The notes beneath the pieces are model-generated. The model was not told the DNA's origin, made no database searches, and was given only the letters and a program-made list of their open reading frames with translations. A DNA stretch of 64,000 bases from Rubrivirga marina. Its GTDB lineage: Bacteria > Bacteroidota > Rhodothermia > Rhodothermales > Rubricoccaceae. How positions within the stretch are numbered: position 1 is the first letter of the stretch; the number at the start of each line of letters is the position of its first letter. Below are positions 35,821 through 43,945 of this stretch, one piece after another. The stretch covers positions 1,168,202 through 1,232,201 of the forward strand of contig NZ_MQWD01000001.1 in NCBI RefSeq assembly GCF_002283365.1. The letters are read 5' to 3'. The position numbers and the translations under genes were made by a program.

Positions 35821-35848
35821 CCCCGTCCGCCTCGTTGCCGAGGCGGGG
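35821..35848. repeat. Intergenic CCCGCCTCGG-type palindrome
   Basis: CCCCGTCCGCCTCG/CGAGGCGGGG arms with a TTGC centre, starting right after the HNH stop codon. Confidence 0.75.
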
Positions 35849-35979
35849 GAGTTCGGGTGGGTGGCTGGGCCATCGGGAGAAGCCCTGAGCGGCGCGTCGG
35901 GGCGGACCGGGGCTTCGGGGCGGGTGGGGACCGGGCGACGGCTTCCTCGTTTCTGGAAGCCCTCCCATATGCTCCGCCC

Positions 35980-37194
35980 ATGCCGTTTCCCCGGTCGAGT
36001 GTCGCCACTCCGGCGACCTCCGCCTGCCCCCGATTCCACAGGTCTGGCGGGCCGATCGCCGGTCCGGCGCTGAGCGGTCTGTCGCGCGAGTTCGAGGTTC
36101 GGCAGCGGGCTCGTCCAGATACGTTCGGGCCGATCTCGCCCGGCCTCCAGTCCGTCGTCGCGGTCCCGGCGCGGGACGAGGCGGGCGCGCTCCCGCGGCT
36201 CGTCGCCGCGCTCGACGCCCAGCGCGACCCGGCGGGCTCGCCGTTCGCCCGGCGCGAGGCCGAAGCGCTCGTCGTCCTCAACAACTGCTCCGACGGCTCG
36301 GCCGGGGTCCTCGCTGCGCTCGCCGCCGACCGGCCCTGGCTCCGCGTGACGTCGGTCGTGCTCGGCCCGGGCGAGGCCCACGTCGGCCGGGCCCGCCAGA
36401 TCGCGATGGACGCCGCGTGCGCTCGGCTGCTGGCGGCCGGCCGGCCCGACGGGCTCGTCCTCTCAACCGACGCCGACTCGGAGCCGGCGCCCGACTGGAT
36501 CGCGCGGACGGCTGCTGAGGTCGCCGCCGGCGCCGACGCCGTCGGCGGGCGGGCGCTCCTCCGGGCCGACGAGCGGGTGGCGCTCCACCCGGGCGTCCGT
36601 CGGCTCTACCTCCTCGACCTCGCCTACCGCCGCGCCCTCGAAGAGCTCCGCGACCTCTACGCGCCCGACCTCCACGACCCGTTCCCGCGCCACCACCACC
36701 ACTTCGGGGCGAGCCTCGCCGTCACGGCCGGGGCCTACGCCTGGGTCGGCGGGCTCCCGGCCGTCCCGTCGTCCGAGGACGTGGCCCTCACCGACGCGCT
36801 CGTCGAGGCCGGCGCGCGGCTCCGCCACAGCCCGGCGGTCCGCGTGCGGACCTCGGCGCGGAGCGTCGGGCGGGCCCCCGGCGGGCTCGCCGACGCGTTC
36901 CGGTTCTGGGCGGGCGCCGTCGCCGACAGACGCGAGCCGCTCGTGGAGCCGGCGGCCGACGCCGAGCGCCGCCTCGCCCGCCTCGGGCTCGTCCTCGCCG
37001 AGGCCCCCGACGGGCCGCCGCCCCGCGCCCTCCGCACGACGCCGGAGCCGCTGCCGGGGCTCGGCCAGGCCCTCCCCGCCGCGATCGACGACCTCCGCCG
37101 CCGGATCGCTGCGCTCCGCCCCCTCTCGCTCGCGACGCGGCTCGACCACGCCGCCCGGCTCGTCGCGCCTCCCGCCCTCGCCCTCGCCGCATGA
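35980..37194 (+). CDS. Family-2-like glycosyltransferase
   Basis: 404 residues from ATG 35980. GT-A features: SVVAVPARDEAGALPRLVAALDAQ (strand 1 and turn), VVLNNCSDGSAG (nucleotide site), LVLSTDADSEPAPDWIA (metal-binding DxD-like) and a C-terminal [23 protein letters not shown] acceptor region with a four-His run. First gene of an operon whose members overlap by 4-8 bp: its TGA overlaps the acyl-CoA dehydrogenase ATG. It probably transfers a sugar in the same pathway as the deacetylase and methyltransferase. A decayed paralogue lies at 27384-28142. Confidence 0.82.
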   Translation: MPFPRSSVATPATSACPRFHRSGGPIAGPALSGLSREFEVRQRARPDTFGPISPGLQSVVAVPARDEAGALPRLVAALDAQRDPAGSPFARREAEALVVLNNCSDGSAGVLAALAADRPWLRVTSVVLGPGEAHVGRARQIAMDAACARLLAAGRPDGLVLSTDADSEPAPDWIARTAAEVAAGADAVGGRALLRADERVALHPGVRRLYLLDLAYRRALEELRDLYAPDLHDPFPRHHHHFGASLAVTAGAYAWVGGLPAVPSSEDVALTDALVEAGARLRHSPAVRVRTSARSVGRAPGGLADAFRFWAGAVADRREPLVEPAADAERRLARLGLVLAEAPDGPPPRALRTTPEPLPGLGQALPAAIDDLRRRIAALRPLSLATRLDHAARLVAPPALALAA

Positions 37195-38342
37195 CGCCGC
37201 TCCCCACCCTCTCCCTCGGCGGCGACGGCCAGGCCGCGCCCTGGGCCGACGCGCTCTCTGCCGCCCGCGAGGTCGCCGAGATCGCCGCCGCCCACGCCGA
37301 AGCCGACGACCGGCCCGGCGGCTTCCCCGAGGCGGGACTGGCCGCGCTTCGCGAGACCGGTCTGCTCGCGGCGCCGCTCCCGCCCGTGCGTGGCGGCCTC
37401 GGGCTCGGCACGGCGCGGGGCTCCGACCACGCGCTGTACCTCGCGCTCGCCGAGGTCGGCCGCGGGAGCCTCCCGCTCGGGCGCGTCTGGGAGGGCCACG
37501 TCAACGCGCTCGTCCTCATCGAGGCGTACGGGATTGACGCCCAGAAGGCGCGCTGGGCCGCCGACGCCCGCGACGGCCACCTCTTCGGCGTGTGGAACAC
37601 CGAGATCCCCGGCGACGGCGTCCGCTACGTGCGCGACGGCGAGCGCGTCCGGGTCGAGGGCGCCAAGACGTTCGCGACCGGCGGGGCCTTCGTGACGCGT
37701 CCGCTCGTGCCCGGCGCCCTCAACGATGGCTGGCAGATGGCGGTGCTCCCCACCGACGATCTCGACGTTGAGGACCAGCCGGAGTGGTGGCGGGCGGAGG
37801 GGATGCGCGCGTCCCGCAGCGGCCGGGTCGATTTCTCGGGCGCCGAGGTCGCGGCCGACTGCCTCCTCGGCCAACCGGGTGATTACCTCCGTGAGCCGCT
37901 CTTTACGGGCGGATCGGTCCGGTTCGCGGCCGTCCAACTCGGCGGCGCCCAGGCCCTCGCGGACGCCGCCGTCGCCTACCTCGCCGACCTCGGGCGAACC
38001 GAGCACCCGGTCCAGCAGGTCCGCCTCGGCGAGATCGCGACGCGCCTCGAGACCGGGCGCCTGTGGCTCCTCGGCGCGTCCCGCCTGGCCGACGCCGACG
38101 CCGATGCGGTCCGCGCCTACGCCCAGATGGCGCGGACGACCGTCGAGCGCGTCTGCCTCGACGTCCTCGAGCGGACCGACCGGGCCGTCGGCGCGCGCGG
38201 GCTCGGGCGGCCCGGCGTGCTCGAGCGCGTCGGCCGCGACCTCCGGCTCTACCTCCGCCAGCCCGACCCCGACGGCGCCCTCGCGCAGGCCGGCGCCTTC
38301 TCCGTCGCCGAGCGCCGCCCCACCCTCGGCTCTGACCTCTAA
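37191..38342 (+). CDS. Acyl-CoA dehydrogenase-like flavoprotein
   Basis: 383 residues. The N-terminal helices, FPEAGLAALRETGLLAAPLPPVRGGLG, a mid-domain GVWNTEIPGDGVRYVRDGERVRVEGAKTFATGG and the C-terminal helical bundle match the acyl-CoA dehydrogenase fold, so FAD is expected. I could not place a catalytic Glu with confidence, and the protein is diverged from fatty-acid enzymes. In this operon it may oxidise a carrier-bound or sugar-linked intermediate rather than an acyl-CoA. Confidence 0.8.
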   Translation: MTPLPTLSLGGDGQAAPWADALSAAREVAEIAAAHAEADDRPGGFPEAGLAALRETGLLAAPLPPVRGGLGLGTARGSDHALYLALAEVGRGSLPLGRVWEGHVNALVLIEAYGIDAQKARWAADARDGHLFGVWNTEIPGDGVRYVRDGERVRVEGAKTFATGGAFVTRPLVPGALNDGWQMAVLPTDDLDVEDQPEWWRAEGMRASRSGRVDFSGAEVAADCLLGQPGDYLREPLFTGGSVRFAAVQLGGAQALADAAVAYLADLGRTEHPVQQVRLGEIATRLETGRLWLLGASRLADADADAVRAYAQMARTTVERVCLDVLERTDRAVGARGLGRPGVLERVGRDLRLYLRQPDPDGALAQAGAFSVAERRPTLGSDL

Positions 38343-38346
38343 GCCC

Positions 38347-39111
38347 ATGTCGCTCCTCCTCCATCCCGAACGCCACCCGCTCCGCCCCCCGCACGACGCG
38401 CTCTCCCTCGGCGCGACCGCCGTGCTCGCCCCGCACCCCGACGACGAGTCGCTCGGCTGCGGCGGCCTCCTCGCGCTCCTCGCCGAGGCCGGCGCTCCCA
38501 CGCGCGTCGTGGTGGTCACCGACGGGTGCCAGTCGCATCCGAACTCGGCCGCGTACCCCGCCGAGAGGCTCCGCGCGCTCCGCGAGGCCGAGGCCCGGTC
38601 CGCCGTCGCCGCGCTCGGCCTCGACGCCGACGCCGTCACGTTCCTCCGCCACCCCGACTGCGGCCTGCCGGACGAAGGGACGCCGGCGTTCGACGAGGCG
38701 GCCCGTGAGCTGGCCGAGGTCCTCGACGGCGTGGAGACCGTCCTCGTCCCGTGGCGGCGCGACCCGCATTGCGACCACGTCGGGACGTGGGCGCTCGCGT
38801 GCGCGGCGGCGGCGCAGATGGACGAGCCCCCGCGCTGGATCGAGTACCCCGTCTGGGCGTGGGCCGCGGCGGAGACCGACGCGGCACCCCAGGACGGCGA
38901 GGCCGAGGCGTGGCGGCTCGACGTGACGGCCGTCCTCGCCCGGAAGCGCGAGGCCATCGCCGCCCACCGCTCCCAGATGACGGCGCTCATCGACGACGAC
39001 CCCGACGGGTTCATGCTCGACGGCGAGACGCTGGCCCACTTCGAGCGGCCATGGGAGCTGTTCCTCGAGACACGCCGGCCGTGGCGCGCGCCCCCCTCCG
39101 GACATGCCTAA
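38347..39111 (+). CDS. PIG-L/LmbE family N-deacetylase
   Basis: 254 residues. Zn-site motif APHPDDES at 29-35 (His30, Asp33) and HCDHVG with His144; TDG at 58-60. PIG-L enzymes remove N-acetyl from GlcNAc-type sugars (MshB, BshB and LmbE relatives). The ATG follows the dehydrogenase stop by 4 bp, and its stop overlaps the methyltransferase ATG by 8 bp. In some other bacteria I recall this deacetylase being fused to the methyltransferase, which fits the tight coupling. Confidence 0.88.
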   Translation: MSLLLHPERHPLRPPHDALSLGATAVLAPHPDDESLGCGGLLALLAEAGAPTRVVVVTDGCQSHPNSAAYPAERLRALREAEARSAVAALGLDADAVTFLRHPDCGLPDEGTPAFDEAARELAEVLDGVETVLVPWRRDPHCDHVGTWALACAAAAQMDEPPRWIEYPVWAWAAAETDAAPQDGEAEAWRLDVTAVLARKREAIAAHRSQMTALIDDDPDGFMLDGETLAHFERPWELFLETRRPWRAPPSGHA

Positions 39112-39712
39112 CCCCCCGCCCACGAGGGCGCACCGGACGGCGTCGGGGTCCATCGACCCGGCCTACTTCGAGCGGCTCTACCGGGCCGAGGCCGACCCGT
39201 GGGCCTACGCGACGAGCCCCTACGAGACGGCGAAGTACGCGGCCACGCTCGCCGCGCTGCCGCGGGACCGTTACGCCTCAGCCCTGGAGGTCGGCTGCTC
39301 CATCGGCGTGCTGACCGAGCGGCTCGCCCCGCGGTGCGGCCGGCTCCTCGCCGTCGACGTGTCGGAGGCGGCGCTCGCGCGGGCGCGACGGCGGTGCGCG
39401 CGGCTCGGGCACGTGGCGTTCGAGCGGCGGGCGCTCCCGTCCGAGGCGCCCGCCGGTCCCTTCGACCTCGCGGTCGTGAGCGAGGTCGGCTACTACCTCG
39501 CCCCGGTCGACTGGGCCGAGGCCCTGGACCGGCTGGCGGTCAGCGTCGGGGCGGGCGGCCACCTCGTCCTCGTCCACTGGACCGGCGAGACGGACTACCC
39601 GCAGACGGCCGACGCCGTCCACGGAGCGGCCCGGGACCACGCCGCGTGGGAGGGCCACTGGTGCCACCGGGAGGAGGCCTATCGGGTCGACGTGCTCACG
39701 CGGGCGGCGTAG
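39104..39712 (+). CDS. NodS-like SAM-dependent methyltransferase
   Basis: 202 residues. IDPAYFERLYRAEADPWAYATSPYETAKYAATLAALP is the typical NodS-family opening; the SAM-binding motif is ALEVGCSIGVLTERLAPRCGRLLAVDVSEAAL. NodS N-methylates a de-N-acetylated amino sugar in Nod-factor synthesis. A NodS-like enzyme beside a PIG-L deacetylase therefore suggests N-methylation of the amine freed by deacetylation (inference). Its last 17 bp overlap the convergent VOC gene. Confidence 0.88.
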   Translation: MPNPPPTRAHRTASGSIDPAYFERLYRAEADPWAYATSPYETAKYAATLAALPRDRYASALEVGCSIGVLTERLAPRCGRLLAVDVSEAALARARRRCARLGHVAFERRALPSEAPAGPFDLAVVSEVGYYLAPVDWAEALDRLAVSVGAGGHLVLVHWTGETDYPQTADAVHGAARDHAAWEGHWCHREEAYRVDVLTRAA

Positions 39713-40190
39713 CCTCGGCGAGGAGCGCGCGCACGTCGAGCGGGCCCGTCGTCATCGCCAGGGCGCCGTCGGCATCGCGCGGCCACTCCGCCTCGGGGCG
39801 GTCGCGGTAGAGCTCGACGCCGTTGCCGTCGGGGTCGCGGAGGTAGAGCGCCTCGCTGACGCCGTGGTCCGAGGCCCCGTCGAGCGGCCAGTTGGCGACG
39901 ACGAGTCGGCGGAGCGCGTCGGCGAGCGTCGCGCGGTCGGGGTAGAGGATGGCGACGTGGTAGAGGCCCGTCGCGCCGCGCGGCGGGGGCGATCCGCCCC
40001 GACTCTCCCACGTGTTGAGCCCGATGTGGTGGTGGTAGCCGCCGGCCGAGACGAACGCGGCCTGCGTCCCGTAGCGCTGCGTGACCTCGAACCCGAGGAC
40101 GTCGCGGTAGAAGGCGAGCGCGCGGTCGAGGTCGGCCACCTTGAGGTGGACGTGCCCGATGCCGACGCGCGAGTCGATGGGAGCGTTCAT
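39696..40190 (-). CDS. VOC-family dioxygenase/glyoxalase-like protein
   Basis: 164 residues. GIGHVHLKVADLDRALAFYRDVLGFEVTQRYG gives the first metal His and beta-alpha-beta module; GGYHHHIGLNTW and RDPDGNGVELYRDRP give the second His and the Glu ligand. It resembles CatE-like ring-cleaving dioxygenase or glyoxalase paralogues common in stress regions. Substrate unknown. Confidence 0.88.
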   Translation of the reverse strand: MNAPIDSRVGIGHVHLKVADLDRALAFYRDVLGFEVTQRYGTQAAFVSAGGYHHHIGLNTWESRGGSPPPRGATGLYHVAILYPDRATLADALRRLVVANWPLDGASDHGVSEALYLRDPDGNGVELYRDRPEAEWPRDADGALAMTTGPLDVRALLAEATPPA

Positions 40191-40502
40191 GCGTGCGGGG
40201 ACGAGGGGAGAAGGGGGGCTCTTACGCCGTCGGCCTCGACGCCGAGGCGGACGAGGCTCGGGCTGCGGACCGGCGTCGGCCTCCGGGGTCGGGACGGCGA
40301 CCTGGCCACGGGCCTCGACGGCCCGGGCGCCCCAGGCCCGCACCGTCGGCGCGGCGAGCGGGAGAAGACGTCGCCCCTGAGCCTCCGCAGAAGGCCGGGT
40401 CCCTTGGATCACGTCCCCCCGGACCATGCCCCCCCGTCCGATCCTCTTGCGGAGGAAGGGGCACGGGTCTTTCTGCCCGAGTAGTCACCAACCCATGTCC
40501 CC
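40191..40502. other. Intergenic region between divergent genes
   Basis: 312 bp. Contains a palindrome at 40229-40252; nothing else recognised. Confidence 0.5.
40229..40252. repeat. Intergenic CCCGCCTCGG-type palindrome
   Basis: GTCGGCCTCG/CGAGGCGGAC arms with an ACGC centre; degenerate member. Confidence 0.65.
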
Positions 40503-41048
40503 ATGCGACACCACGTTCTCCCTCTGATCGCCGCCACCCTGACGCTCGCCGCCTGCGACGCCGTCGGCCCCGCGTCCGCGCCCTCCAAGGCAGGCTCTTC
40601 ACCGGACACCCAGGCGTCGGCCGCGACGCCGTCGGCCCTCTCCGCAGTACGGCGTGCGACGGCCGCGTACCATCGCGTCGACGAGGCCGTCGCCGACGGC
40701 TGGGGCGCCGTCGTCATCAGCGAGTGCGTCGCCCACCCCGAGCTCGGCGGCATGGGCCACCACTACGTCAACCTCGGTCTGATGGACGGCGAGCTGGACC
40801 CCGTCCAGCCCGAGGTCCTGCTCTACGAGCCGACCAAGAACGGCCGCCTCCAGCTGGTCGGCGTCGAGTATGTCGTCCCGTTCGGCGTCGTGCCGGAGAC
40901 CGGCCCGGCGCCCGAGCTGTTCGGCCAGACGTTCCACCCGAGCGCCGGCGCCGGCGGGTGGGCCCTCCACGCCTGGGTGTGGCGCCACAACCCGGCCGGC
41001 CTGTTCGCCGACTTCAACCCGACCGTGTCCTGCGACGACGCGTCCTGA
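40503..41048 (+). CDS. Putative lipoprotein, conserved hypothetical
   Basis: 181 residues. Lipobox TLAAC puts the lipidated Cys at residue 18. The mature part starts with a helix (RATAAYHRVDEAVADGW) followed by ECVAHPELGGMGHHYVNLGLMDGELDPVQPEVLLYEP and LQLVGVEYVVPF. The His-rich turn GMGHHYVN looks like a metal or ligand site. I do not recognise a named domain. Confidence 0.7.
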   Translation: MRHHVLPLIAATLTLAACDAVGPASAPSKAGSSPDTQASAATPSALSAVRRATAAYHRVDEAVADGWGAVVISECVAHPELGGMGHHYVNLGLMDGELDPVQPEVLLYEPTKNGRLQLVGVEYVVPFGVVPETGPAPELFGQTFHPSAGAGGWALHAWVWRHNPAGLFADFNPTVSCDDAS

Positions 41049-41131
41049 CCCGACTCCCAGCCACGACCTCGTCGGGACGGCACGGCCGCGCCGGCTCGGG
41101 GCTTCGGCCTCGGGCCGGCGCGTGTGTCGAG

Positions 41132-41171
41132 CCCCTCCGCCTCGGTGAGCCCGTCGCCGAGGCGGGCGGGG
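41132..41171. repeat. Intergenic CCCGCCTCGG-type palindrome
   Basis: CCCCTCCGCCTCGG/CCGAGGCGGGCGGGG arms with an 11-bp loop, directly after the dnaB stop on the minus strand. Confidence 0.75.
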
Positions 41172-42773
41172 CTAGAACGGGGCGTCGGTGGCCGGCGGCG
41201 GGAGCGGCGGCGGCGCGTCGTAGCCGCCCCCGTAGCCGTCGCCGCCTCCGAGCTCGCCGCCCGGCGGCGGGTAGTCGTCGTAGCCGCCCGACGTGTCGGA
41301 GGCCACGTAGCTCGTGAGGTTCTCGAACCGGGCGTACTGGTTGACGAAGGCCACCTTCACGTCGCCGATCGGGCCGTTCCGCTGCTTCCCGATGAGGAGC
41401 TCGCCGAGCCCCTCCGTCGAGTTGCCGTTCTCGTCGACCGTGATCCCGTACCGCTCGGCGCGGTAGATGAACATGACCACGTCGGCGTCCTGCTCGATCG
41501 AGCCCGACTCGCGAAGGTCGCTCAGCTGCGGCCGCTTGTCTCCACCACGCGTCTCGACCGCACGAGAGAGCTGCGAGAGCGCGATGACGGGCACGTCGAG
41601 CTCCTTCGCCAGCCCCTTCAGGGACCGCGAGATCTGGGCGATCTCCTGCTCGCGGTTGCTGCCCTTCGTCTGGGCCGTCCCGTGCATGAGCTGGAGGTAG
41701 TCGACGATGACGAGGCCGATCCCGTGCTCGGCCTTCAGGCGCCGGCACTTGGCCCGGAGCTCGAGGATGCCGAGGCCGGGCGTGTCGTCGATGAAGATGT
41801 TGGCCGCCGAGAGGCGGCCGGCGGCGCGGGCCAGCTTGGGCCAGTCGTCGTCGTGGAGCCGGCCCGTCCGCGCGCGCTGGGCGTCGACGCGGGCCTCGGA
41901 CGTGAGGAGGCGCTGGGCGAGCTGCTGCGCGCTCATCTCGAGCGAGAAGTAGGCCACGCCGGCCGGCTTCTCCGGGTGGAGCGCCGCGTTCCGCGTGATG
42001 GCGAGCGAGAACGCCGTCTTGCCCATCGACGGCCGCGCCGCCACGATCACCATGTCGGACGGCTGCCAGCCGCCGGTCATGGCGTCGAGGGCCGTGAACC
42101 CCGACGGGACGCCCGTGATGCCGCCCTCGCGCCCGTGGATCGACTCGAGGTGCTGCATCGTCTGGTGCACCACCGAGTTCATGTCGACGGCGCCCTTCCG
42201 CAGCTGCGACTCCGAGATCTGAAAGATCTCGCGCTCGGCGTTGTCGAGGAGGTCGAACGCGTCGGTCGTCGGGTCGAAGGCCTGGCCGACGACGCCGGTC
42301 ATCGTCGTGATGAGCTTCCGGAGGAGGCTCTTCTCCGCGATGATCCGGGCGTGGTACTCGACGTTGGCCGCCGACGCGACGCGCGTGGTCAGCTCGGTGA
42401 GGTAGTACCCCCCGATCTGGTCGTAGTCGCCGCGGCGCTTGAGCTCCTCCGTGAGCGTGATGAGGTCGACGGGGTTTCCGCGCTCGAAGAGGGCCTCGAT
42501 GCCCTCGAAGATCCGCTGGTGCTTCGGCTCGTAGAACGCGTCGGAGGGGAGGATCTCGATGGCCTTCGGGATCGCCTCGCGCTCGATGAGCATGGCGCCG
42601 AGGACCGACTGCTCGACCTCGGTGGCCTGGGGCGGCATCCGCCCGGCCTGCTGCTGCATCGGCAGCACGTTGAGCGGCCGCCGCCGCCCGCCCGCCATCT
42701 TCTCGATGGGGACGCCCGGCATGTCCTCGTCGATGCGGAGGGGGCGCTGCTGGAACTCGTCGGGGTCGGCCAT
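41172..42773 (-). CDS. dnaB: Replicative DNA helicase DnaB
   Basis: 533 residues. N-terminal DnaB domain from PPQATEVEQSVLGAMLIEREAI; linker; RecA-like core with Walker A ARPSMGKTAFSLAI, EARVDAQRARTGRL, LVIVDYLQLM (Walker B) and DLRESGSIEQDADVVMFIYR. The sequence is continuous through these motifs, so no intein. The C-terminal 45 residues are Gly/Tyr/Pro-rich, disordered. ATG 42771-42773 was chosen because sequence upstream overlaps the uracil-DNA glycosylase gene. Loads at forks with DnaC/DciA-type partners. Downstream of the glycosylase by 44 bp, probably co-transcribed. Confidence 0.97.
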   Translation of the reverse strand: MADPDEFQQRPLRIDEDMPGVPIEKMAGGRRRPLNVLPMQQQAGRMPPQATEVEQSVLGAMLIEREAIPKAIEILPSDAFYEPKHQRIFEGIEALFERGNPVDLITLTEELKRRGDYDQIGGYYLTELTTRVASAANVEYHARIIAEKSLLRKLITTMTGVVGQAFDPTTDAFDLLDNAEREIFQISESQLRKGAVDMNSVVHQTMQHLESIHGREGGITGVPSGFTALDAMTGGWQPSDMVIVAARPSMGKTAFSLAITRNAALHPEKPAGVAYFSLEMSAQQLAQRLLTSEARVDAQRARTGRLHDDDWPKLARAAGRLSAANIFIDDTPGLGILELRAKCRRLKAEHGIGLVIVDYLQLMHGTAQTKGSNREQEIAQISRSLKGLAKELDVPVIALSQLSRAVETRGGDKRPQLSDLRESGSIEQDADVVMFIYRAERYGITVDENGNSTEGLGELLIGKQRNGPIGDVKVAFVNQYARFENLTSYVASDTSGGYDDYPPPGGELGGGDGYGGGYDAPPPLPPPATDAPF

Positions 42774-42817
42774 GGGGGGCGAGGCGGTCCGCCTCGGGCG
42801 CGAGGCGAGGGAGTCGG

Positions 42818-43807
42818 CTAAGCGCCGCTCGTGATCTGGTCGTAGCGGGTGCGGAGGAGCTTGACGTCCTCCCACGTGGGCCGCTTCCACTGGGGGTTGC
42901 GGAGGAGCGCTGCCGGATGGTACGTGACCATCAGCGGGAGCCCGTAGAAATCGTTGAACTTGCCCCGCAGCGACGCCAGCGACGACTTCTTGCCGAGGAG
43001 CCCGTTGCCGGCGCTCTTCCCCACCGCCAGGATCACCTTCGGGCGGACGAGCGCGATCTGCTTGTAGAGGACCGGGATGTGGGCCTCGACCTCCTCGGGG
43101 AGCGGGTCGCGGTTGTTCGGCGGCCGGCTCTTGAGGATGTTCGTGATGTAGACCTCCTCGCGCTGGAAGTGGACGGCCTCCAGGATCTTGTTGAGGAGCT
43201 GGCCCGCGCGCCCCACGAACGGCTCGCCGGTCCGGTCCTCGTCGGCCCCCGGCGCCTCGCCGACGATCATGAGGTCGGCGTCGGGGTCGCCGGTGCCGAG
43301 GACGGGGTTGATCCGGTCGCGGTCGATGGGGACCAGCTCGTTGGCCGCGAGCCACGCGCGGACGTCGCCGAGCGAGTCCATGCCGTGGAGCGGGTGGCCC
43401 TCGGGGATGAGCGCTTCGATCCGCTCGTAAGGCGAGAGCGTCTCGTCGAGGCTGGGGTCGGGGAGGTCGCCGAAGAGGTCGGGCACGTCGTCGTCGGGAA
43501 GGTCTTCGGCGTCTACGGCCGCGGGCGCGGGGGGCTCCGCCTCGGCACGACGCTCAGGGGAGTCGGCCGGAGCGGCGGGCGCCGGCTCGGCCAGCGGCTC
43601 GGTCGGGCGCCCCGCCAAGGCGGGCGGGGCGGCCTCCGGTTCGGCGATCCGGCCGGCCTCGATCGCCGTCTTCGCATCCGCACCGCCGAGGTAGCGGACC
43701 GGGCCGGCGAGCCGGCGCTGGAGGGCGAGCAGGGCGCGCGCCTCGCGCAGGACGTCGGCGAGGGCGGGGGCGGCGTCGGCCACGCGGGTGTCTGGGGGGA
43801 GCGTCAA
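42818..43807 (-). CDS. Family-4-type uracil-DNA glycosylase lacking the Fe-S cysteines
   Basis: 329 residues. Catalytic motifs VGEAPGADEDRTGEPFVGRAGQLLN and TYHPAALLR identify a family-4 UDG, which removes uracil from DNA. Residues about 45-125 are a Pro/Ala/Glu-rich linker partly encoded by palindrome-like repeats (43537-43625). The protein has no cysteine at all: positions expected to carry Fe-S ligands read SLGDVRAWLAANELVPIDRDRINPV and KSRPPNNRDP (Ser where Cys is usual). So it should be cluster-free. Start is a TTG at 43805-43807; a GTG 8 codons later is an alternative. Confidence 0.9.
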   Translation of the reverse strand: MTLPPDTRVADAAPALADVLREARALLALQRRLAGPVRYLGGADAKTAIEAGRIAEPEAAPPALAGRPTEPLAEPAPAAPADSPERRAEAEPPAPAAVDAEDLPDDDVPDLFGDLPDPSLDETLSPYERIEALIPEGHPLHGMDSLGDVRAWLAANELVPIDRDRINPVLGTGDPDADLMIVGEAPGADEDRTGEPFVGRAGQLLNKILEAVHFQREEVYITNILKSRPPNNRDPLPEEVEAHIPVLYKQIALVRPKVILAVGKSAGNGLLGKKSSLASLRGKFNDFYGLPLMVTYHPAALLRNPQWKRPTWEDVKLLRTRYDQITSGA

Positions 43808-43841
43808 GGTAGGGGGCGCCGCCGGAGGCCCGCAACGTCGG

Positions 43842-43871
43842 TGTGCACACCGTGGATAACGGTGTGGACAA
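43842..43871. promoter_or_regulatory. DnaA-box-like cluster upstream of udg-dnaB
   Basis: Minus strand TTGTCCACA (complement of 43863-43871) and TTATCCACG (complement of 43851-43859) are each one base from TTATCCACA, in the same orientation. TGTGCACAC (43842-43850) adjoins them. They lie 35-65 bp before the glycosylase start codon, so DnaA could regulate the udg-dnaB transcript. Confidence 0.55.
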
Positions 43872-43945
43872 CTGCCGCTCGGGTGAAGCCGCGGCGGAGG
43901 GGTTCGGGCGCCGCGCGAGGTCCCGGCGTCCAGGTCCGCAGGCCC

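Noticed and set aside
41172-42773. Intein or duplication in dnaB
   Set aside because: Length and motif order are normal and the Walker region is continuous.
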